Shown here piece after piece: positions 22,903 through 35,266 of a DNA stretch of 64,000 nucleotides. Within the stretch, counting starts at the first letter, position 1. Each line of letters starts with the position of its first letter. The stretch is from Costus lasius (Eukaryota; Streptophyta; Magnoliopsida; Zingiberales; Costaceae): the NCBI GenBank assembly GCA_027563935.2, contig JANVAS020000203.1:9052001-9116000 (forward strand). Direction: 5' to 3'. The notes below the pieces were generated by a model. The model was not told the DNA's origin. It searched no databases and saw nothing but the letters and a program-made list of their open reading frames with translations. A program made the translations under genes and the position numbers.

Positions 22903-25900
22903 CTAATGGTTGAGAAATCTCAAACCCATATTATTACAGTGCTTCTCATGCTTCTGCTGCGCCAGAGGCTTGGTAAGCGGGTCTGCCAGATTGTCATCTG
23001 TATGAACCTTGCAAATTTTGATCTCGCCACGATCTATGATCTCCCTGACCAAATGAAACCGTCTCTGTATGTGCTTGGACTTCTGGTGCGACCGTGGTTC
23101 CTTTGCTTGTGCGATTGCTCCAGTGTTATCACAGAAGATAACCAAAGGATCGACACTCGAAGGAACAACACCAAGTTCTCTCATGAACTTACGAATCCAG
23201 ACTGCCTCCTTGGATGCTTCCGAGGCTGCAACATACTCGGCTTCTGTTGTGGAATCAGCAACAGTTGACTGTTTGAAACTCTTCCACACCACTGCACCTC
23301 CATTCAAGCTAAAAACATAGCCTGATTGCGATCGGAAATCATCCTGGTCCGACTGGAACGAAGCGTCAGTATATCCTTCAATACTGAGTTCTTCCTGACC
23401 ACCATATATCAAGAACATATCTTTGGTCCTCCGCAGATATTTTAAAATGTTCTTGACTGCAATCCAGTGCGCCATACCTGGATTACTTTGGAAATGACTG
23501 GTTACGCTTAACCCGTAAGCGACGTCTGGGCGAGTACACAACATCGCATACATAATGGAACCAATAGCCGAAGCATAAGGCGTATTGTCCATTTCATCTT
23601 TCTCAGTCTGTGTTTGTGGACACTGACTCTTCGAAAGACTCAGACCATGTCTGACTGGAAGATATCCTCGTTTAGAATTCTCTAAATGAAATCTCTCCAG
23701 GACCTTATCGATGTAAGTACTCTGGCACAGCCCGAGAAGCCTCTTAGATCTATCCCTGTAGATCTTCACACCTAACACATAGGCTGCTTCTCCTAGATCT
23801 TTCATCTGGAAACACTTCCTCAGCCATGCTTTAACAGCATGCATTTCAGGAATGTCATTTCCAATGATCAAGATGTCATCGACGTAGAGGACTAGGAAAG
23901 TAATCACGCTCCCACTAAACCTCTTATATACACACGGGTCATCCTCGTTCTTGATGAAACCAAATTCAGTAACTGATTCATCAAAACGAATATTCCAGCT
24001 TCTAGATGCTTGCTTAAGTCCATAAATGGACTTGTTTAATTTGCATATCTTATGACGATCTGCTGGATTAGTGAAACCTTCTGGTTGTGTCATGTACACA
24101 TCCTCATCCAGATTTCCATTCAGGAAAGCTGTTTTCACATCCATCTGCCAGATCTCATAATCATAGTATGCAGCTATCGCGAAAAGAATCCGAATAGACT
24201 TAAACATGGCTACAGGTGAGAAAGTTTCATCATAATCTATCCCGTAGATTTGTTTGAAACCTTTCGCAACTAGCCTGCCTTTATAGGTAACTACGTTACC
24301 ATCCATGTCAATCTTCTTCTTGAAGATCCATTTACAGCCTATAGGGATAACTCCCGGAGGCGGATCAACCAAATCCCAAACTTGGTTATCTGACATGGAG
24401 TCCATTTCGGCGCGCATAGCTTCAAGCCATCTCGCTGACTCCGGTCCACTGACCGCATCCGCATAAGTGAGGGGTTCATCATTGTCAATGATATAGACTC
24501 CGTCATAACGCTCAGGTTGTCGACGGATCCTTCCCGATCTTCGCGGTTCCCGTGATATCTGAGCCACAGGTTGTTCAATAACCTGTTCTACCGGCTCAGG
24601 CTCATCCATCTGTGCTTTACTACTTTGTCCTTCCTCTGGATTCTCATCCAGTTTTATTTCTCTCCCACTGGCCTCTTGCAGAAGAAACTCCTTCTCAAGA
24701 AATATGGCCGTCCGAGCAACAAAAACCTTGTTCTCTTTGGGATCGTAGAAATAATAACCCTTAGTTTCCTTAGGGTAACCGACAAAGATACATTTGTCAG
24801 ATCTGCTCTCTAGTTTCCCAGAGGCGAGCTTTTTGACATAAGCCTCGCAACCCCAGATCCTGATAAATGTCAAGCTAGGCTGTTTCCCATACCATAACTC
24901 ATATGGCGTCTTTGAAACTGCCTTGGATGGCACTCGGTTTAGTACCTTTGCAGCTGTTTCCAGTGCAAAACCCCAAAAGGAGTATGGAAGAGTAGCCTGA
25001 CTCATCATAGAACGAACCATATCAAGTAACGTTCTATTTCTCCTCTCGGACACACCATTCCATTGCGGTGTTCCTGGCGGAGTGAGTTGTGAGATAATCC
25101 CACACTCCTTTAGATAGTCAGTAAACGCATGACTTAGGTATTCACCACCTCGATCTGAGCGAAGTGCCTTGATATTTCGGCCTAGCTGATTCTGTACTTC
25201 ATTTTTGAACTCTTTGAACTTGTCAAAAGATTCACTCTTATGTCTCATCAGATAGACATACCCATACCTACTGAAATCATCAGTAAAGGTAATGAAGTAC
25301 TGATAGCCACCTCTGGCATGTTTACCAAATGGCCCACACACATCACTGTGTATAAGGTCAAGTAAACCTGAAGCCCTTTGACCTTTGTGAGGAAAAGGTG
25401 ACTTCGTCATTTTACCCATCAAACAAGCTTTGCATGTATCAATCTCCTTATAGGAGAATGATCCCAGCAGTCCATGATCATGCAACCGCTTAATGCGTTT
25501 CTCGTTAATATGGCCTAAACGACTATGCCATAGCAAGGTGCTGTCATCAGCATACTTGGCTTTCTTAATATCAATTTGCTGTATCGAACATTCCATGTCC
25601 AACATGTATAACCCATTGTTAATTGAACCAGTTGCATAAACAATATTATCAAAAGACAAAATACACTTTGAAATATTGCATTCAAAGGAAAATCCCTTCC
25701 TGACAAGAGCAGGAATGGAGTTAATATTTTTAGTTATACTGGGAACAAAGTAACAATTGTCTAGTTCCAATACAAGTCCAGATGGTAAAGAAATGAAATA
25801 GTCTCCTACAGCAACAGCAGCAACCCGTGCCCCGTTTCCAACTCGTAGGTCCACCTCATGCTGTCCCACCTGTCTTCTTCTCTTGAGTTCCTGTACATTT

Positions 25901-26784
25901 GAACAAATGTGAACTCCACATGCAGTGTCCAACACCCATGATATAGAAGAAGAGAACATGACCTCAGTCACGAATATACCTGAGCCAGAAGCGAAGCTTC
26001 CCCTCTTATCTCCTTGGAGCGCTTTACAGTCCTTTTTCCAGTGACCCAGCTGGCCACAGTGGAAACACCTGTATTCCTTGGACCGCTTCACCTTCTGCTT
26101 CAGAGCCTTGCTGTAATTCTTGACCGGGGCCTTGCCCTTCTTCCCCTTCTTCTTGTTCCTTGAAGGAACCATCAAGACAGAGGTCGAAGGCTTACCCTTC
26201 AGAGTCTCCTCAGTGGTCAAGAGCATATTCAGCAGCTCTGCCGGAGTACAATCGATTTTGTTCATATTAAAATTAATAATGAACGCGTCGAATGATGGCG
26301 GGAGAGACTGCAGAATAATGTCCACAGCAAGCTCCTGGTTGATGGTGTGCCCCAGTTTCTCCAGAGCCTCCTTGTGCCCAATCATCTTGAGCACGTGAGC
26401 TCCCACTGGGCTCCCTTCAGCCAGTTTGCTCTGAAAGAAGAGCTTAGTCAAATTATAGCGTTCAGTCCTCGCCTGTGCAGCATACAGCATCTTGAGGTTT
26501 GCTATAATCTGTATAGCTGACATATCCTCATGCTGACGCTGCAGCGGTGGCGTCATAGACGCTAGCATCAGGCAAGCGACATCAATGCTATCATTGACGT
26601 GCTTTTCATAGGCTTCCCGAACCGCCCTTGCGGCGTTCGGAGCGGGCTGCGGCGGTATCGCCGTCTCGAGGACATACAGTTTCCTCTCTGCCTTAAGAAC
26701 GATCTTAAGGTGTCCAAACCAGTCAGAGAAGTTCGGCCCAGCAAACTTCTCCCTTTCCAGTAGGGATTGCACATTGAAGTTCAT
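22903..26784 (-). CDS. Element B gag-pol polyprotein (Ty1/copia), 1293 aa
   Basis: One open frame encodes every copia activity in the order Gag, PR, IN, RT, RH. It has a CCHC knuckle near residue 240 (CFHCGQLGHWKKDC) and protease DTACGVHIC near 287. The integrase has H-x4-H and C-x2-C with catalytic D (SDVCGP), D (LRSDRGGEY) and E (SERRNRT), spaced D-35-E. RT has QMDVKTAF and LYVDDILII, and RNase H has GYTDASF, TTEAEY and FCDNTGA. The product would make virus-like particles, copy the RNA and insert the DNA. The ATG at 26784 is the first in the unspliced frame. Splicing would add ten residues from the LTR. The clade is probably Tork-like, but I am not certain. Confidence 0.95.
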   Translation of the reverse strand: MNFNVQSLLEREKFAGPNFSDWFGHLKIVLKAERKLYVLETAIPPQPAPNAARAVREAYEKHVNDSIDVACLMLASMTPPLQRQHEDMSAIQIIANLKMLYAAQARTERYNLTKLFFQSKLAEGSPVGAHVLKMIGHKEALEKLGHTINQELAVDIILQSLPPSFDAFIINFNMNKIDCTPAELLNMLLTTEETLKGKPSTSVLMVPSRNKKKGKKGKAPVKNYSKALKQKVKRSKEYRCFHCGQLGHWKKDCKALQGDKRGSFASGSGIFVTEVMFSSSISWVLDTACGVHICSNVQELKRRRQVGQHEVDLRVGNGARVAAVAVGDYFISLPSGLVLELDNCYFVPSITKNINSIPALVRKGFSFECNISKCILSFDNIVYATGSINNGLYMLDMECSIQQIDIKKAKYADDSTLLWHSRLGHINEKRIKRLHDHGLLGSFSYKEIDTCKACLMGKMTKSPFPHKGQRASGLLDLIHSDVCGPFGKHARGGYQYFITFTDDFSRYGYVYLMRHKSESFDKFKEFKNEVQNQLGRNIKALRSDRGGEYLSHAFTDYLKECGIISQLTPPGTPQWNGVSERRNRTLLDMVRSMMSQATLPYSFWGFALETAAKVLNRVPSKAVSKTPYELWYGKQPSLTFIRIWGCEAYVKKLASGKLESRSDKCIFVGYPKETKGYYFYDPKENKVFVARTAIFLEKEFLLQEASGREIKLDENPEEGQSSKAQMDEPEPVEQVIEQPVAQISREPRRSGRIRRQPERYDGVYIIDNDEPLTYADAVSGPESARWLEAMRAEMDSMSDNQVWDLVDPPPGVIPIGCKWIFKKKIDMDGNVVTYKGRLVAKGFKQIYGIDYDETFSPVAMFKSIRILFAIAAYYDYEIWQMDVKTAFLNGNLDEDVYMTQPEGFTNPADRHKICKLNKSIYGLKQASRSWNIRFDESVTEFGFIKNEDDPCVYKRFSGSVITFLVLYVDDILIIGNDIPEMHAVKAWLRKCFQMKDLGEAAYVLGVKIYRDRSKRLLGLCQSTYIDKVLERFHLENSKRGYLPVRHGLSLSKSQCPQTQTEKDEMDNTPYASAIGSIMYAMLCTRPDVAYGLSVTSHFQSNPGMAHWIAVKNILKYLRRTKDMFLIYGGQEELSIEGYTDASFQSDQDDFRSQSGYVFSLNGGAVVWKSFKQSTVADSTTEAEYVAASEASKEAVWIRKFMRELGVVPSSVDPLVIFCDNTGAIAQAKEPRSHQKSKHIQRRFHLVREIIDRGEIKICKVHTDDNLADPLTKPLAQQKHEKHCNNMGLRFLNH

Positions 26785-26805
26785 GGTGTTCGTTGCTGCA
26801 GGTAT

Positions 26806-28790
26806 CTACAACAATGCAAGAACAGCAAGGTCAGTATCAATGTATAAGAATCGATCAGGACTTAAGAAAGATTCTTTTTCTCACTATTTTATCAGGCGTG
26901 AAAAATCCAGCAAAACAGCCCGAAAGAGTAGAACTCTTTTAGTGAGATGGGATCCAGATTTCATACTTGGTCTCCGCGTCCCGCTCAGGCGAGATAAGAT
27001 GCACAGAGAGTACAAGCACTAGTTTCTGGTAGGCATCCCAGCCAATCGCCAACCCGTGCGATTCCCCTTCATCTGGGCAATCCAGCAGACTGTGCCAACT
27101 GAGTTGGTACAACACAGTCTCTGATCCCACAGATGGCTGCCTCCATGTGCTACCATATGCGCCACATATGTAGCCTACACGGTCAAGCTGACCCGACCTA
27201 CTCCCTGGACCACCACGTGCTATGCTGAGCAACGAGAAGGGATAAATCCCTACTCTGTAACACGCAGGTGTAATCCCGCACCGTCTGAAGATAGATGGAC
27301 GTGCCCACTGAGTGGGTACAACACGGCTCCAACGATAATCAGAACAGTGAGGTTTCGCGTCAGAAGGCTTACGAGCTTGATATTTTAGCGTTGGATTTTA
27401 ACGGTCTTTTATCTTCTTCACTATCATACAATTCCTATGGTGATAGCAGAAGATAAACTTAAACATGCAATTCTAATATTATACAATAAAAGAAAGCATG
27501 TATCTTATGTGGTAAAAGCCCATAGCCCTAGAAGACCTTAACCTAACTTAAGTCTTCATTTGCTCTTCATGGGTCTTTTGCTGCTCATCTGGCCCAAACC
27601 TGGGCCCAAGCGCCATCTGCAGCACAGGTGCGCCGACCAGGAATATGCGCCAGGTCCTAGGGTCGAACCCTAGACCTCCCACCTGGTCCAGCCACTTGCT
27701 GCATGCGCCTTTACCAAGTGTGCTCAGTGCTCTTGTCAAATTAAATTACAAATTTAACTATCTAGACAAGAGTGACACGCAGGTCACTTACATTTTATAA
27801 ATTAAAACAATGTGATGCGCAGATCACAATAATTAATTTACAATTTTTAAATCCAGGCACGCAGGCCCCAGCACAGCACACAATTAATATGGGCAGCCCA
27901 CATAAGACTAAATAGACAAACAGATGCATCAATCAACAACCATGTGATCCAGCATAAAAAAATTAAAATTTTCAAAAACCCCATGGGATCAATTTTAATT
28001 TTCCTTATTTGCCCTACAACCTTACAACGGTCCATTACTAGGGATCCACTCATCCAACCTAGTCAGATCCACTGCCCTTACATGCACCAAGTCCTAACTG
28101 ACTTGAGTCGACCATAAGGTCAACCATGCATGCGTCAGGGCTGAACGACCACACTGAGGTCTGGCAAGCGGGCGTGACCCCGGGCCTAACTCAGGTGCGT
28201 TCATTAATCGTCTCAATCTGACATCGCTACACACCTGTCTGCAGTCGACCTATAGCCACCATAGGCTTGCGCCAAGGTGCTATCTGGTCGACCCATTCAG
28301 GCTGTCAGATAGTCTGATCAGACTGTTGGATCTAACTTAGAGGACGACTTCAACCCTAATAACCCGTCTAAGGGTTTACTGCAGGCGCCATTTAGATCTA
28401 ATGGTAAGCGCGCAAGTCATTTTGTTTTAAGATAAACATCAAAACAACATATAGAAGCGCTACCTACATACATGCGCCAACTGCAATACATAACTAGTAA
28501 AGATGCGCATGTAGCCTAGATCTAATAACATGGTGCATACAAGGATCACAAATCACAGCAAACATATTTATCATGCATAAAAGCCTGCTCTGATACCAAT
28601 TGTTGGAGTCCCCTTCAAGGGGGAGCGCAAGCTGATGAAACCCCTTCAAGAGGGGGGGGGGGGCGCAAATCCCTAATACATGCACATAGAACACTTTTGC
28701 ATGGGCGGAAATTAGGGCATCAAGAATCGGTTGCATGATATAAATATGATCAACTATGAAAAACCGATTGCAAATCAAGATGAATCATAC
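26806..28790 (-). other. Predicted leader intron of element B
   Basis: On the minus strand, ATG-GCG-ATG (28799-28791) is followed by GTATGA. The acceptor TTGTAG ends at 26806, with TACTGAC at 26830-26836. The 1,985-bp removal keeps the LTR ATG in frame with gag. The leader also carries palindromes at 27095-27107, 27304-27316 and 28312-28323, and the PBS. Confidence 0.7.
28587..28598 (-). other. Element B primer-binding site
   Basis: The minus-strand TGGTATCAGAGC lies 2 nt inside the 5' LTR edge. It is a perfect 12-nt match to the complement of the plant initiator-Met tRNA 3' end. Confidence 0.92.
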
Positions 28791-30324
28791 CATCGCCATT
28801 CGTTGGATGATGGGTTGGAATCAAAGACCGAAAGGGATCTTCTCCCTAGTCGACGCACACACGATGAGGAATGGCTTCTCCTTGTCGTCTTTGTGCTAGC
28901 AAAGCTTCAAGGGTCCTTTGCGCGTGGAGGAGATGAGATCCTTTTGCTTGGCGAAGATGAACTTCCTCTTTTCTCGTCGAGCGCCGTTGTCAGACGAGCA
29001 CACGAGAGAAATATCGTCCAAGGCAATGAAAGGCGAGAGCGAACGTTGTCACAAAGTGGAGGCGTTGCTATCCCGAAATAGCAACCCATTTCTCTCAACG
29101 GTTATGTGTTCACATGAAGTGAACCGTAACACCTTCACCCATTCGAATCATTGAACCAAGCGCTCACAAGATGAGCCGGTTCATATGACTTTGGTTCAAG
29201 ACCAAATCAGCCCAAGCAATGGTCGATCTTATTGAACCTCAAGGCTCAAGATCACCGTTGATCTCAAGATGCTCCTGATCTCACCGATCTAGCATCAAAT
29301 CTCTCGATCGAAGCTTACCGATCTCAAGCCCTAATCAATCAAACATGATCAGACCAGATCTCACTTACAATCAGAGTTTAAAACTCCTTTAAACTGAACC
29401 TAAACAATTCAGTCCACACGATCTGACTTAAGTAAGCCATATCATCAAATTGTGCGACCCTAAGGGTTTCCTTTAAATGTCGGTAACGATAACTTTCGTT
29501 ATCACGATCAGTGAGGGGTATCTAGCAACACATCACTGTCTCCCGATAGAAAGGAAAGAGTCTTCCAAGACTTCACCCAAACCACAGCACAAGTGTGACT
29601 CTAACTCACAAGGCATGCATCTTTCCTTTGCCACTGGATGTTCTTATTGGACAAGCGTGTCAAGCTTGTAGCTCCAATATGATGAGCATGATTAGATCAG
29701 ATGAACACAGTCACCTGGGTATGGCCATACTCTTTTCTCAATCATCTCATCCAGGGGGCCCCTTTAGAACATCACACTCCTTGAACAAGGAGACGGCAAT
29801 CCTATGTCTATCACTAGTGCCCTAACCTGATTCAAGCTCACCATCCAAGATAATCTATAATCATTATGTTTCAAATGATATTGAACTATCTCAAAACAAT
29901 GACAATCATCATTTAGAAACACAAGTAATCTCAAGTCAGAGGAAATGTGCCACTTGTTGCAATCAAGGAATATTCACATTGTGACAAGCAATTGAATATC
30001 CTAGTAGGGTCTGTCCAGTACATCCAATGTACCCATGAGTCTACATCTTATTCCATGCTCGAAGCATCCTATAAGATTAGAACTCATATTAGTCTTAACC
30101 ATATCAAGGCTGTCTCATGTTCACCAAGATATATCGACTAAGGACATAACAGCATGTCAGCCCAGCTGAACAGCTTTGAGACATTATTCAGAAGAACATA
30201 TATTGCAGCAGACAATGTAACAACCTGAATAATAACCATGCCTTTATAAACATAACAGTTTATTACATGATACAAATACATTCCCATAGGCCTCAAACAT
30301 TAGCCTTAAGGGCATACCCCAACA
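28601..30324 (-). repeat. Element B 5' LTR
   Basis: This is the partner of 21161-22882 with almost identical sequence. It holds the donor exon motif (28799-28789) and hairpins at 29064-29085 and 29488-29503. Its outer end (ACCCCAACA) abuts the TSD TCTAC at 30325. Confidence 0.95.
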
Positions 30325-31919
30325 TCTACATCATTGATAATGATGAACCCCTCACTTATGCGGATGCGGTCAGTGGACCGGAGTCAGCGAGATGGCTTGA
30401 AGCTATGCGCGCCGAGATGGACTCCATGTCAGATAACCAAGTCTGGGATTTGGTTGATCCGCCTCCGGGAGTTATCCCTATAGGCTGTAAATGGATCTTC
30501 AAGAAGAAGATTGACATGGATGGTAACGTGGTTACCTATAAAGGCAGGCTAGTTGCGAAAGGTTTCAAACAAATCTACGGGATAGATTATGATGAAACTT
30601 TCTCACCTGTAGCTATGTTTAAGTCTATTCGGATTCTTTTCGCGATAGCAGCATATTATGATTATGAGATCTGGCAAATGGATGTGAAAACAGCTTTCCT
30701 AAATGGAAATCTGGATGAGGATGTGTATATGACACAACCAGAAGGTTTCACTAATCCATCAGATCGTCATAAGATATGCAAGTTAAAGAAGTCCATTTAT
30801 GGACTTAAACAAGCATCTAGAAGCTGGAATATTCGTTTTGATGAATCAGTCACTGAATTTGGTTTCATCAAGAACGAAGATGACCCGTGTGTATATTAGA
30901 GGTTTAGTGGGAGCGTGATTACTTTCCTAGTCCTCTACGTCGATGACATCTTCATCATTGGAAATTTCATTCCTGAAATGCATGCGGTTAAGGCATGGTT
31001 AAGGAAGTGTTTCCAAATGAAAGATCTAGGAGAAGCAGCCTATGTACTAGGTGTGAAGATCTACAGAGATAGATCTAAGAGGCTTCTCGGGCTGTGCCAG
31101 AGTACTTACATCGATAAAGTCCTGGGGAGATTTCATTTAGAGAATTCTAAAAGAGGATATCTTCCAGTCAGACATGGTCTGAATCTTTCAAAGAGTCAGT
31201 GTCCACAAACACAGACTGAGAAAGATGAAATGGACAATACGCCTTATGCTTCGGCTATTGGGTCCATTATGTATGCGATGTTGTGTACTCGCCCAGACGT
31301 CGCTTACGGGTTAAGCGTGACCAGTCGGTTCCAAAGTAATCCAGGTCAGGCACACTGGATTGCAGTCAAGAACATCATAAAATATCTGCGGAGAACCAAA
31401 GATATGTTCTTGATATATGGTGGTCAGGAAGAACTCAGTATTGAAGGATATACTGACGCTTCGTTCCAGTCAGACCAGGATGATTTCCGATCGCAATCAG
31501 GCTATGTTTTTAGCTTGAATGGAGGAGCAGTGGTGTGGAAGAGTTTCAAACAGTCAACTGTTGCTGATTCCACAACAGAAGCCGAGTATGTTGCAGCCTC
31601 GGAAGCATCCAAGGAGGCAGTGTGGATTCGTAAGTTCGTGAGAGAACTTGGTGTTGTTCCTTCGAGTGCAGATCCTTTGGTTATCTTCTGTGATAACACT
31701 GGAGCAATCGCACAAGCAAAGGAACCACGGTCGCACCAGAAGCCCAAGCACATACAAAGACGATTTCATTTGATCAGGGAGATCATTGATCGTGGCGAGA
31801 TCAAAGTCTGCAAGGTTCATACAGATGACAATCTGGCAGACCCGCTTACTAAGCCTCTGGCGCAGCAGAAGCATGAGAAGCACTGTAATAATATGGGTTT
31901 GAGATTTCTCTACCATTAG
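30325..31919 (+). pseudogene. Element A gag-pol, part 2 (one nonsense codon)
   Basis: This continues part 1 in frame after the TSD copy (30325-30329): linker, RT (QMDVKTAF, LYVDDIFII), and RNase H up to a normal stop at 31917-31919. The Lys matching residue 955 of element G is TAG at 30897-30899 (AAG to TAG), 13 codons before the YVDD box. Apart from B's insertion this is the only coding lesion I see in A. It would by itself remove most of RT and all of RNase H. Confidence 0.94.
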
Positions 31920-31939
31920 ATTAAGTGCAAGTGGGAGAT

Positions 31940-33619
31940 TGTTGGGGTATGCCCTTAAGGCTAATGTTTGAGGCCTTGGGATTGTAACAGCATCATGTAT
32001 AAACTCTTATGTTTATAAAGGCATGGTTGTTATTCAGGTTGTTACATTGTCTGCTGCAATAAGTGTACTTCTGAATAATGTCTCAAAGCTGTTCAGCTGG
32101 GCTGACATGCTATAAAGTCCTTAGTCGAGATATCTTGGTGAACATGAGACAGCCTTGATATGATTGAGACTAATATGTGTTCTAATCTTATAGGATGCTT
32201 CGAGCATGGAATAAGATGTAGACTCATGAGTACATTGGATGTACTGGACAGACCCTACTAGGTTATTCAATTGCTTGTCACAATGTGAATAATCCTTGAA
32301 TGCGACAAGTGGCACATTTCCTCTGACTTGAGATCACTTGTGTTTCTAAATGATGATTGTCATTATTTTGAGATAGTTCAATATCATTTGAAATATAATG
32401 ATTATAGACTATCTTGGATGGTGAGCTTGAGTCAGGTTAGGGCACTAGTGATAGACATAGGATTGCCGTCTCCTTGTTTAAGGAGTGTGATGTTCTAAAG
32501 GGGCCCCCTGGATGAGATGATGAGAAAGTGTATGGCCATACCCAGATGACTGTGTTCATCTGATCTAATCATGCTCATCATATTGGAGCTACAAGCTTGA
32601 CACGCTTGTCCAATAAGAACATCCAGTGGCAAAGGAAATATGTATGCTTAGTGAAGTTGATTCACACTTGTGCTATTTTTGGGTGTAGTCTTGGAAGACT
32701 CTTTCCTTTATATCGGGAGACAGTGATGTGTTGCTAGATACCCCTCACTGATCGTGATGACGTGAGTTATCGTTACCGACATTTAAAGGAAACCCTCAGG
32801 GTCGCACAATTTGATGAAATGGCTTACTTAAGTCAGATCGTGTGGACTGAATTGTTCAGGTTCAGTTTAAAGGGATTTAATCTCTGATTGTAAGTGAGAT
32901 CTGCTCTGATCATGTCTGATTGATTAGGGCTTAAGATCGGTAAGCTTCGATTGAGAGAATGGATGCTGGATCGGTCAGATCAGGAGCATCAAGAGATTGA
33001 CGGTCAGATCAAGAGCCTTTGGGTTTAATTGAGATCTAGACCATATTGCTTGGTTTATTTGGTCTTGGGCCAAACCGAAATGAACCAGCTCATTACATGA
33101 GCGCATGGTTCAATTGAAGAGGAATTTGCGTTGAGGGAAAAATTCATGGTCGCATGAATTGTTGGCTTTCTATTTTTAGAAAGCATGTCACAACGTGACC
33201 ACCTCTCTCTCACGTCGCCTCTTCACGCCTTTGTCGCCCTCTCTTGGTTTGGACGAGTAGGGACATCTCATGTAGAGAAGTTGAGACGACAAGAGGAAAG
33301 TCCTTTTTGCCAAGCAAGGAGTTGCTCTCTCCCTTCCCTTTCGATCAAAGACACCTTGGACGATCCTTGCTAGCACAAGGGATGACAAGAAGCAAGCCGT
33401 CGCTCATCTTGTGTGTGACGATTTGGAGGAGACCTTCGTTGTTCTCTTGCTTCCAAGGCGCCATCTAGAAATGGCCATGGTATGAATCGCATCTTCTCTA
33501 TTCATGCTTCAAAAGTTGATCATATAATGCATGCTCATCGATCCTATGAAACCCTTGAATCCGCTGCCCATTTTTGTTTGCGCCACTTTAGGGTTTCGCC
33601 CCTTATGTGGGAACCTTCA
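31940..33619 (+). repeat. Element A 3' LTR
   Basis: This 1,680-bp LTR starts after the PPT and ends ACCTTCA next to TSD ACAAC (33620-33624). It repeats the features of the 5' LTR, including the palindrome at 33165-33184 and the hairpin at 32756-32771. Confidence 0.95.
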
Positions 33620-33624
33620 ACAAC

Positions 33625-33722
33625 CTGAATAACAACCATTGCCTTTATAAACATTAAGTTTATACATGATACTGATATAATCCCAAGGCCTCAAACATTA
33701 GCCTTAAGGGCATACCCCAACA
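33625..33722 (-). repeat. Shared LTR of tandem element C, part 2
   Basis: These last 98 bp complete the LTR interrupted by A (1,573 + 98 = 1,671 bp, exactly the length of 6356-8026). It is followed directly by the reverse-complemented PPT and RNase H coding end of a second internal region. There is no TSD between them. Confidence 0.9.
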
Positions 33723-33742
33723 ATCTCCCACTTGCACTTAAT

Positions 33743-35266
33743 CTAATGGTTGAGAAATCTCAAACCCATATTATTACAGTGCTTCTCATGCTTCTGCTGC
33801 GCCAGAGGCTTTGTAAGCGGGTCAGCTAGATTGTCATCTGTATGAACCTTGCAGACTTTGATCTCGCCACGATCAATGATCTCCCGGATCAAGTGAAACC
33901 TTCTCTGTATGTGCTTGGACTTCTGGTGCGACCGTGGTTCCTTTGCCTGTGCTATTGCTCCAGTGTTATCACAGAAGATAACCAAAGGATCTGCACTCGA
34001 AGGAACAACACCAAGTTCCTGAACGAACTTACGAATCCACACTGCCTCCTTGGATGCTTCTGAGGCTGCAACATACTCGGCTTCTGTTGTGGAATCAGCA
34101 ACAATTGATTGTTTGAAACTTTTCCACACCACTGCTCCTCCATTCAAGCTAAAAACATAGCCTGATTGCGATCGAAAATCATCCTGGTCAGATTGGAACG
34201 AAGCGTCAGTATATCCTTCAATACTGAGTTCTTCCTGACCTCCATATATCAAGAACATATCTTTGGTCCTCCGAAGATATTTCAAAATGTTCTTGACCGC
34301 AATCCAGTGTGCCTTCCCTGGATTACTTTGGAATCGACTGGTCACGCTTAACCCGTAAGCGACGTCTGGGCGAGTACACAACATCGCATACATAATGGAC
34401 CCAATAGCCGAAGCATAAGGCGTATTGTCCATTTCATCTTTCTCAGTCTGTGTTTGTGGACACTGACTCTTCGAAAGATTCAGACCATGTCTAACTGGAA
34501 GATATCCTCTTTTAGAATTCTCTAAATGAAATCTCTCCAGGACTTTATCGATGTAAGTACTCTGGCACAGCCCGAGAAGCCTCTTAGATCTATCCCTGTA
34601 GATCTTCACACCTAATACATAGGCTGCTTCTCCTAGATCTTTCATTTGGAAATATTTTCTTAACCATGCTTTAACGGCATGCAGTTCAGGAATATCGTTT
34701 CCAATGATCAAGATATCATCGACGTAGAGGACTAGGAAAGTAATTACGCTCCCACTAAACCTCTTATATACACACGGGTCATCTTCATTCTTGATGAAAC
34801 CAAATTCACAGATTGATTCATCAAAACGAATATTCCAGCTTCTTGATGCTTGTTTAAGTCCATAAATGGACTTCTTTAACTTGCATACTTTATGACGATC
34901 TGATGGATTGATGAAACCTTCAGGTTGTGTCATATACACATCCTCTTCTAGTTTTCCATTAAGGAAAGCAGTCTTCACATCCATTTGCCAGATCTCATAA
35001 TCATAATATGCTGCTATCGCAAGAATAATCCGAATAGACTTGAACATAGCTACAGGAGAGAAAGTTTCATCATAATCTATCCCGTAGATTTGTTTGAAAC
35101 CTTTCGCAACTAGCCTGCCGTTAAAGGTAACTACGTTACCATCCATGTCAATCTTCCTTTTGAAGATCCACTTACAGCCTATAGGGATTACTCCCGGAGG
35201 CGGATCAACCAAATCCCAGACTTGGTTATCTGACATGGAGTCCATCTCGGCTCGCATAGCTTCAAG
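33743..35266 (-). pseudogene. Second internal region of tandem C: RT/RNase H part
   Basis: This minus-strand copia pol runs from the RT N-terminus (LEAMRAEMD) through LYVDDILII and RNase H to LRFLNH, open throughout. It is interrupted upstream by gypsy D (TSD TCAAG at 35262-35266 and 52415-52419). The frame continues at 52420-53060, where a CAA to TAA stop occurs. Readthrough past 35266 into the D LTR is only six codons. Confidence 0.93.

Larger units (their letters stand above)
21161..30324 (-). mobile_element. Element B: complete copia element, apparently intact
   Basis: Two LTRs (3' 21161-22882, 1,722 bp; 5' 28601-30324, 1,724 bp) flank one uninterrupted gag-pol, a PBS and a PPT. The TSD TCTAC (21156-21160 and 30325-30329) is exact. 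The LTRs differ, by eye, in a G-run (10 versus 12 G) and about three substitutions. This is a recent insertion into element A's pol. Confidence 0.96.
15363..33619 (+). mobile_element. Element A: complete copia element interrupted by element B
   Basis: Two 1,680-bp LTRs (15363-17042 and 31940-33619), a PBS, a PPT and an exact TSD (ACAAC at 15358-15362 and 33620-33624) define one insertion into the shared LTR of C. Element B (21161-30324) lies inside its pol. About 13 substitutions separate the LTRs by eye, more than for B or G, which fits A being the older host. Confidence 0.96.
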
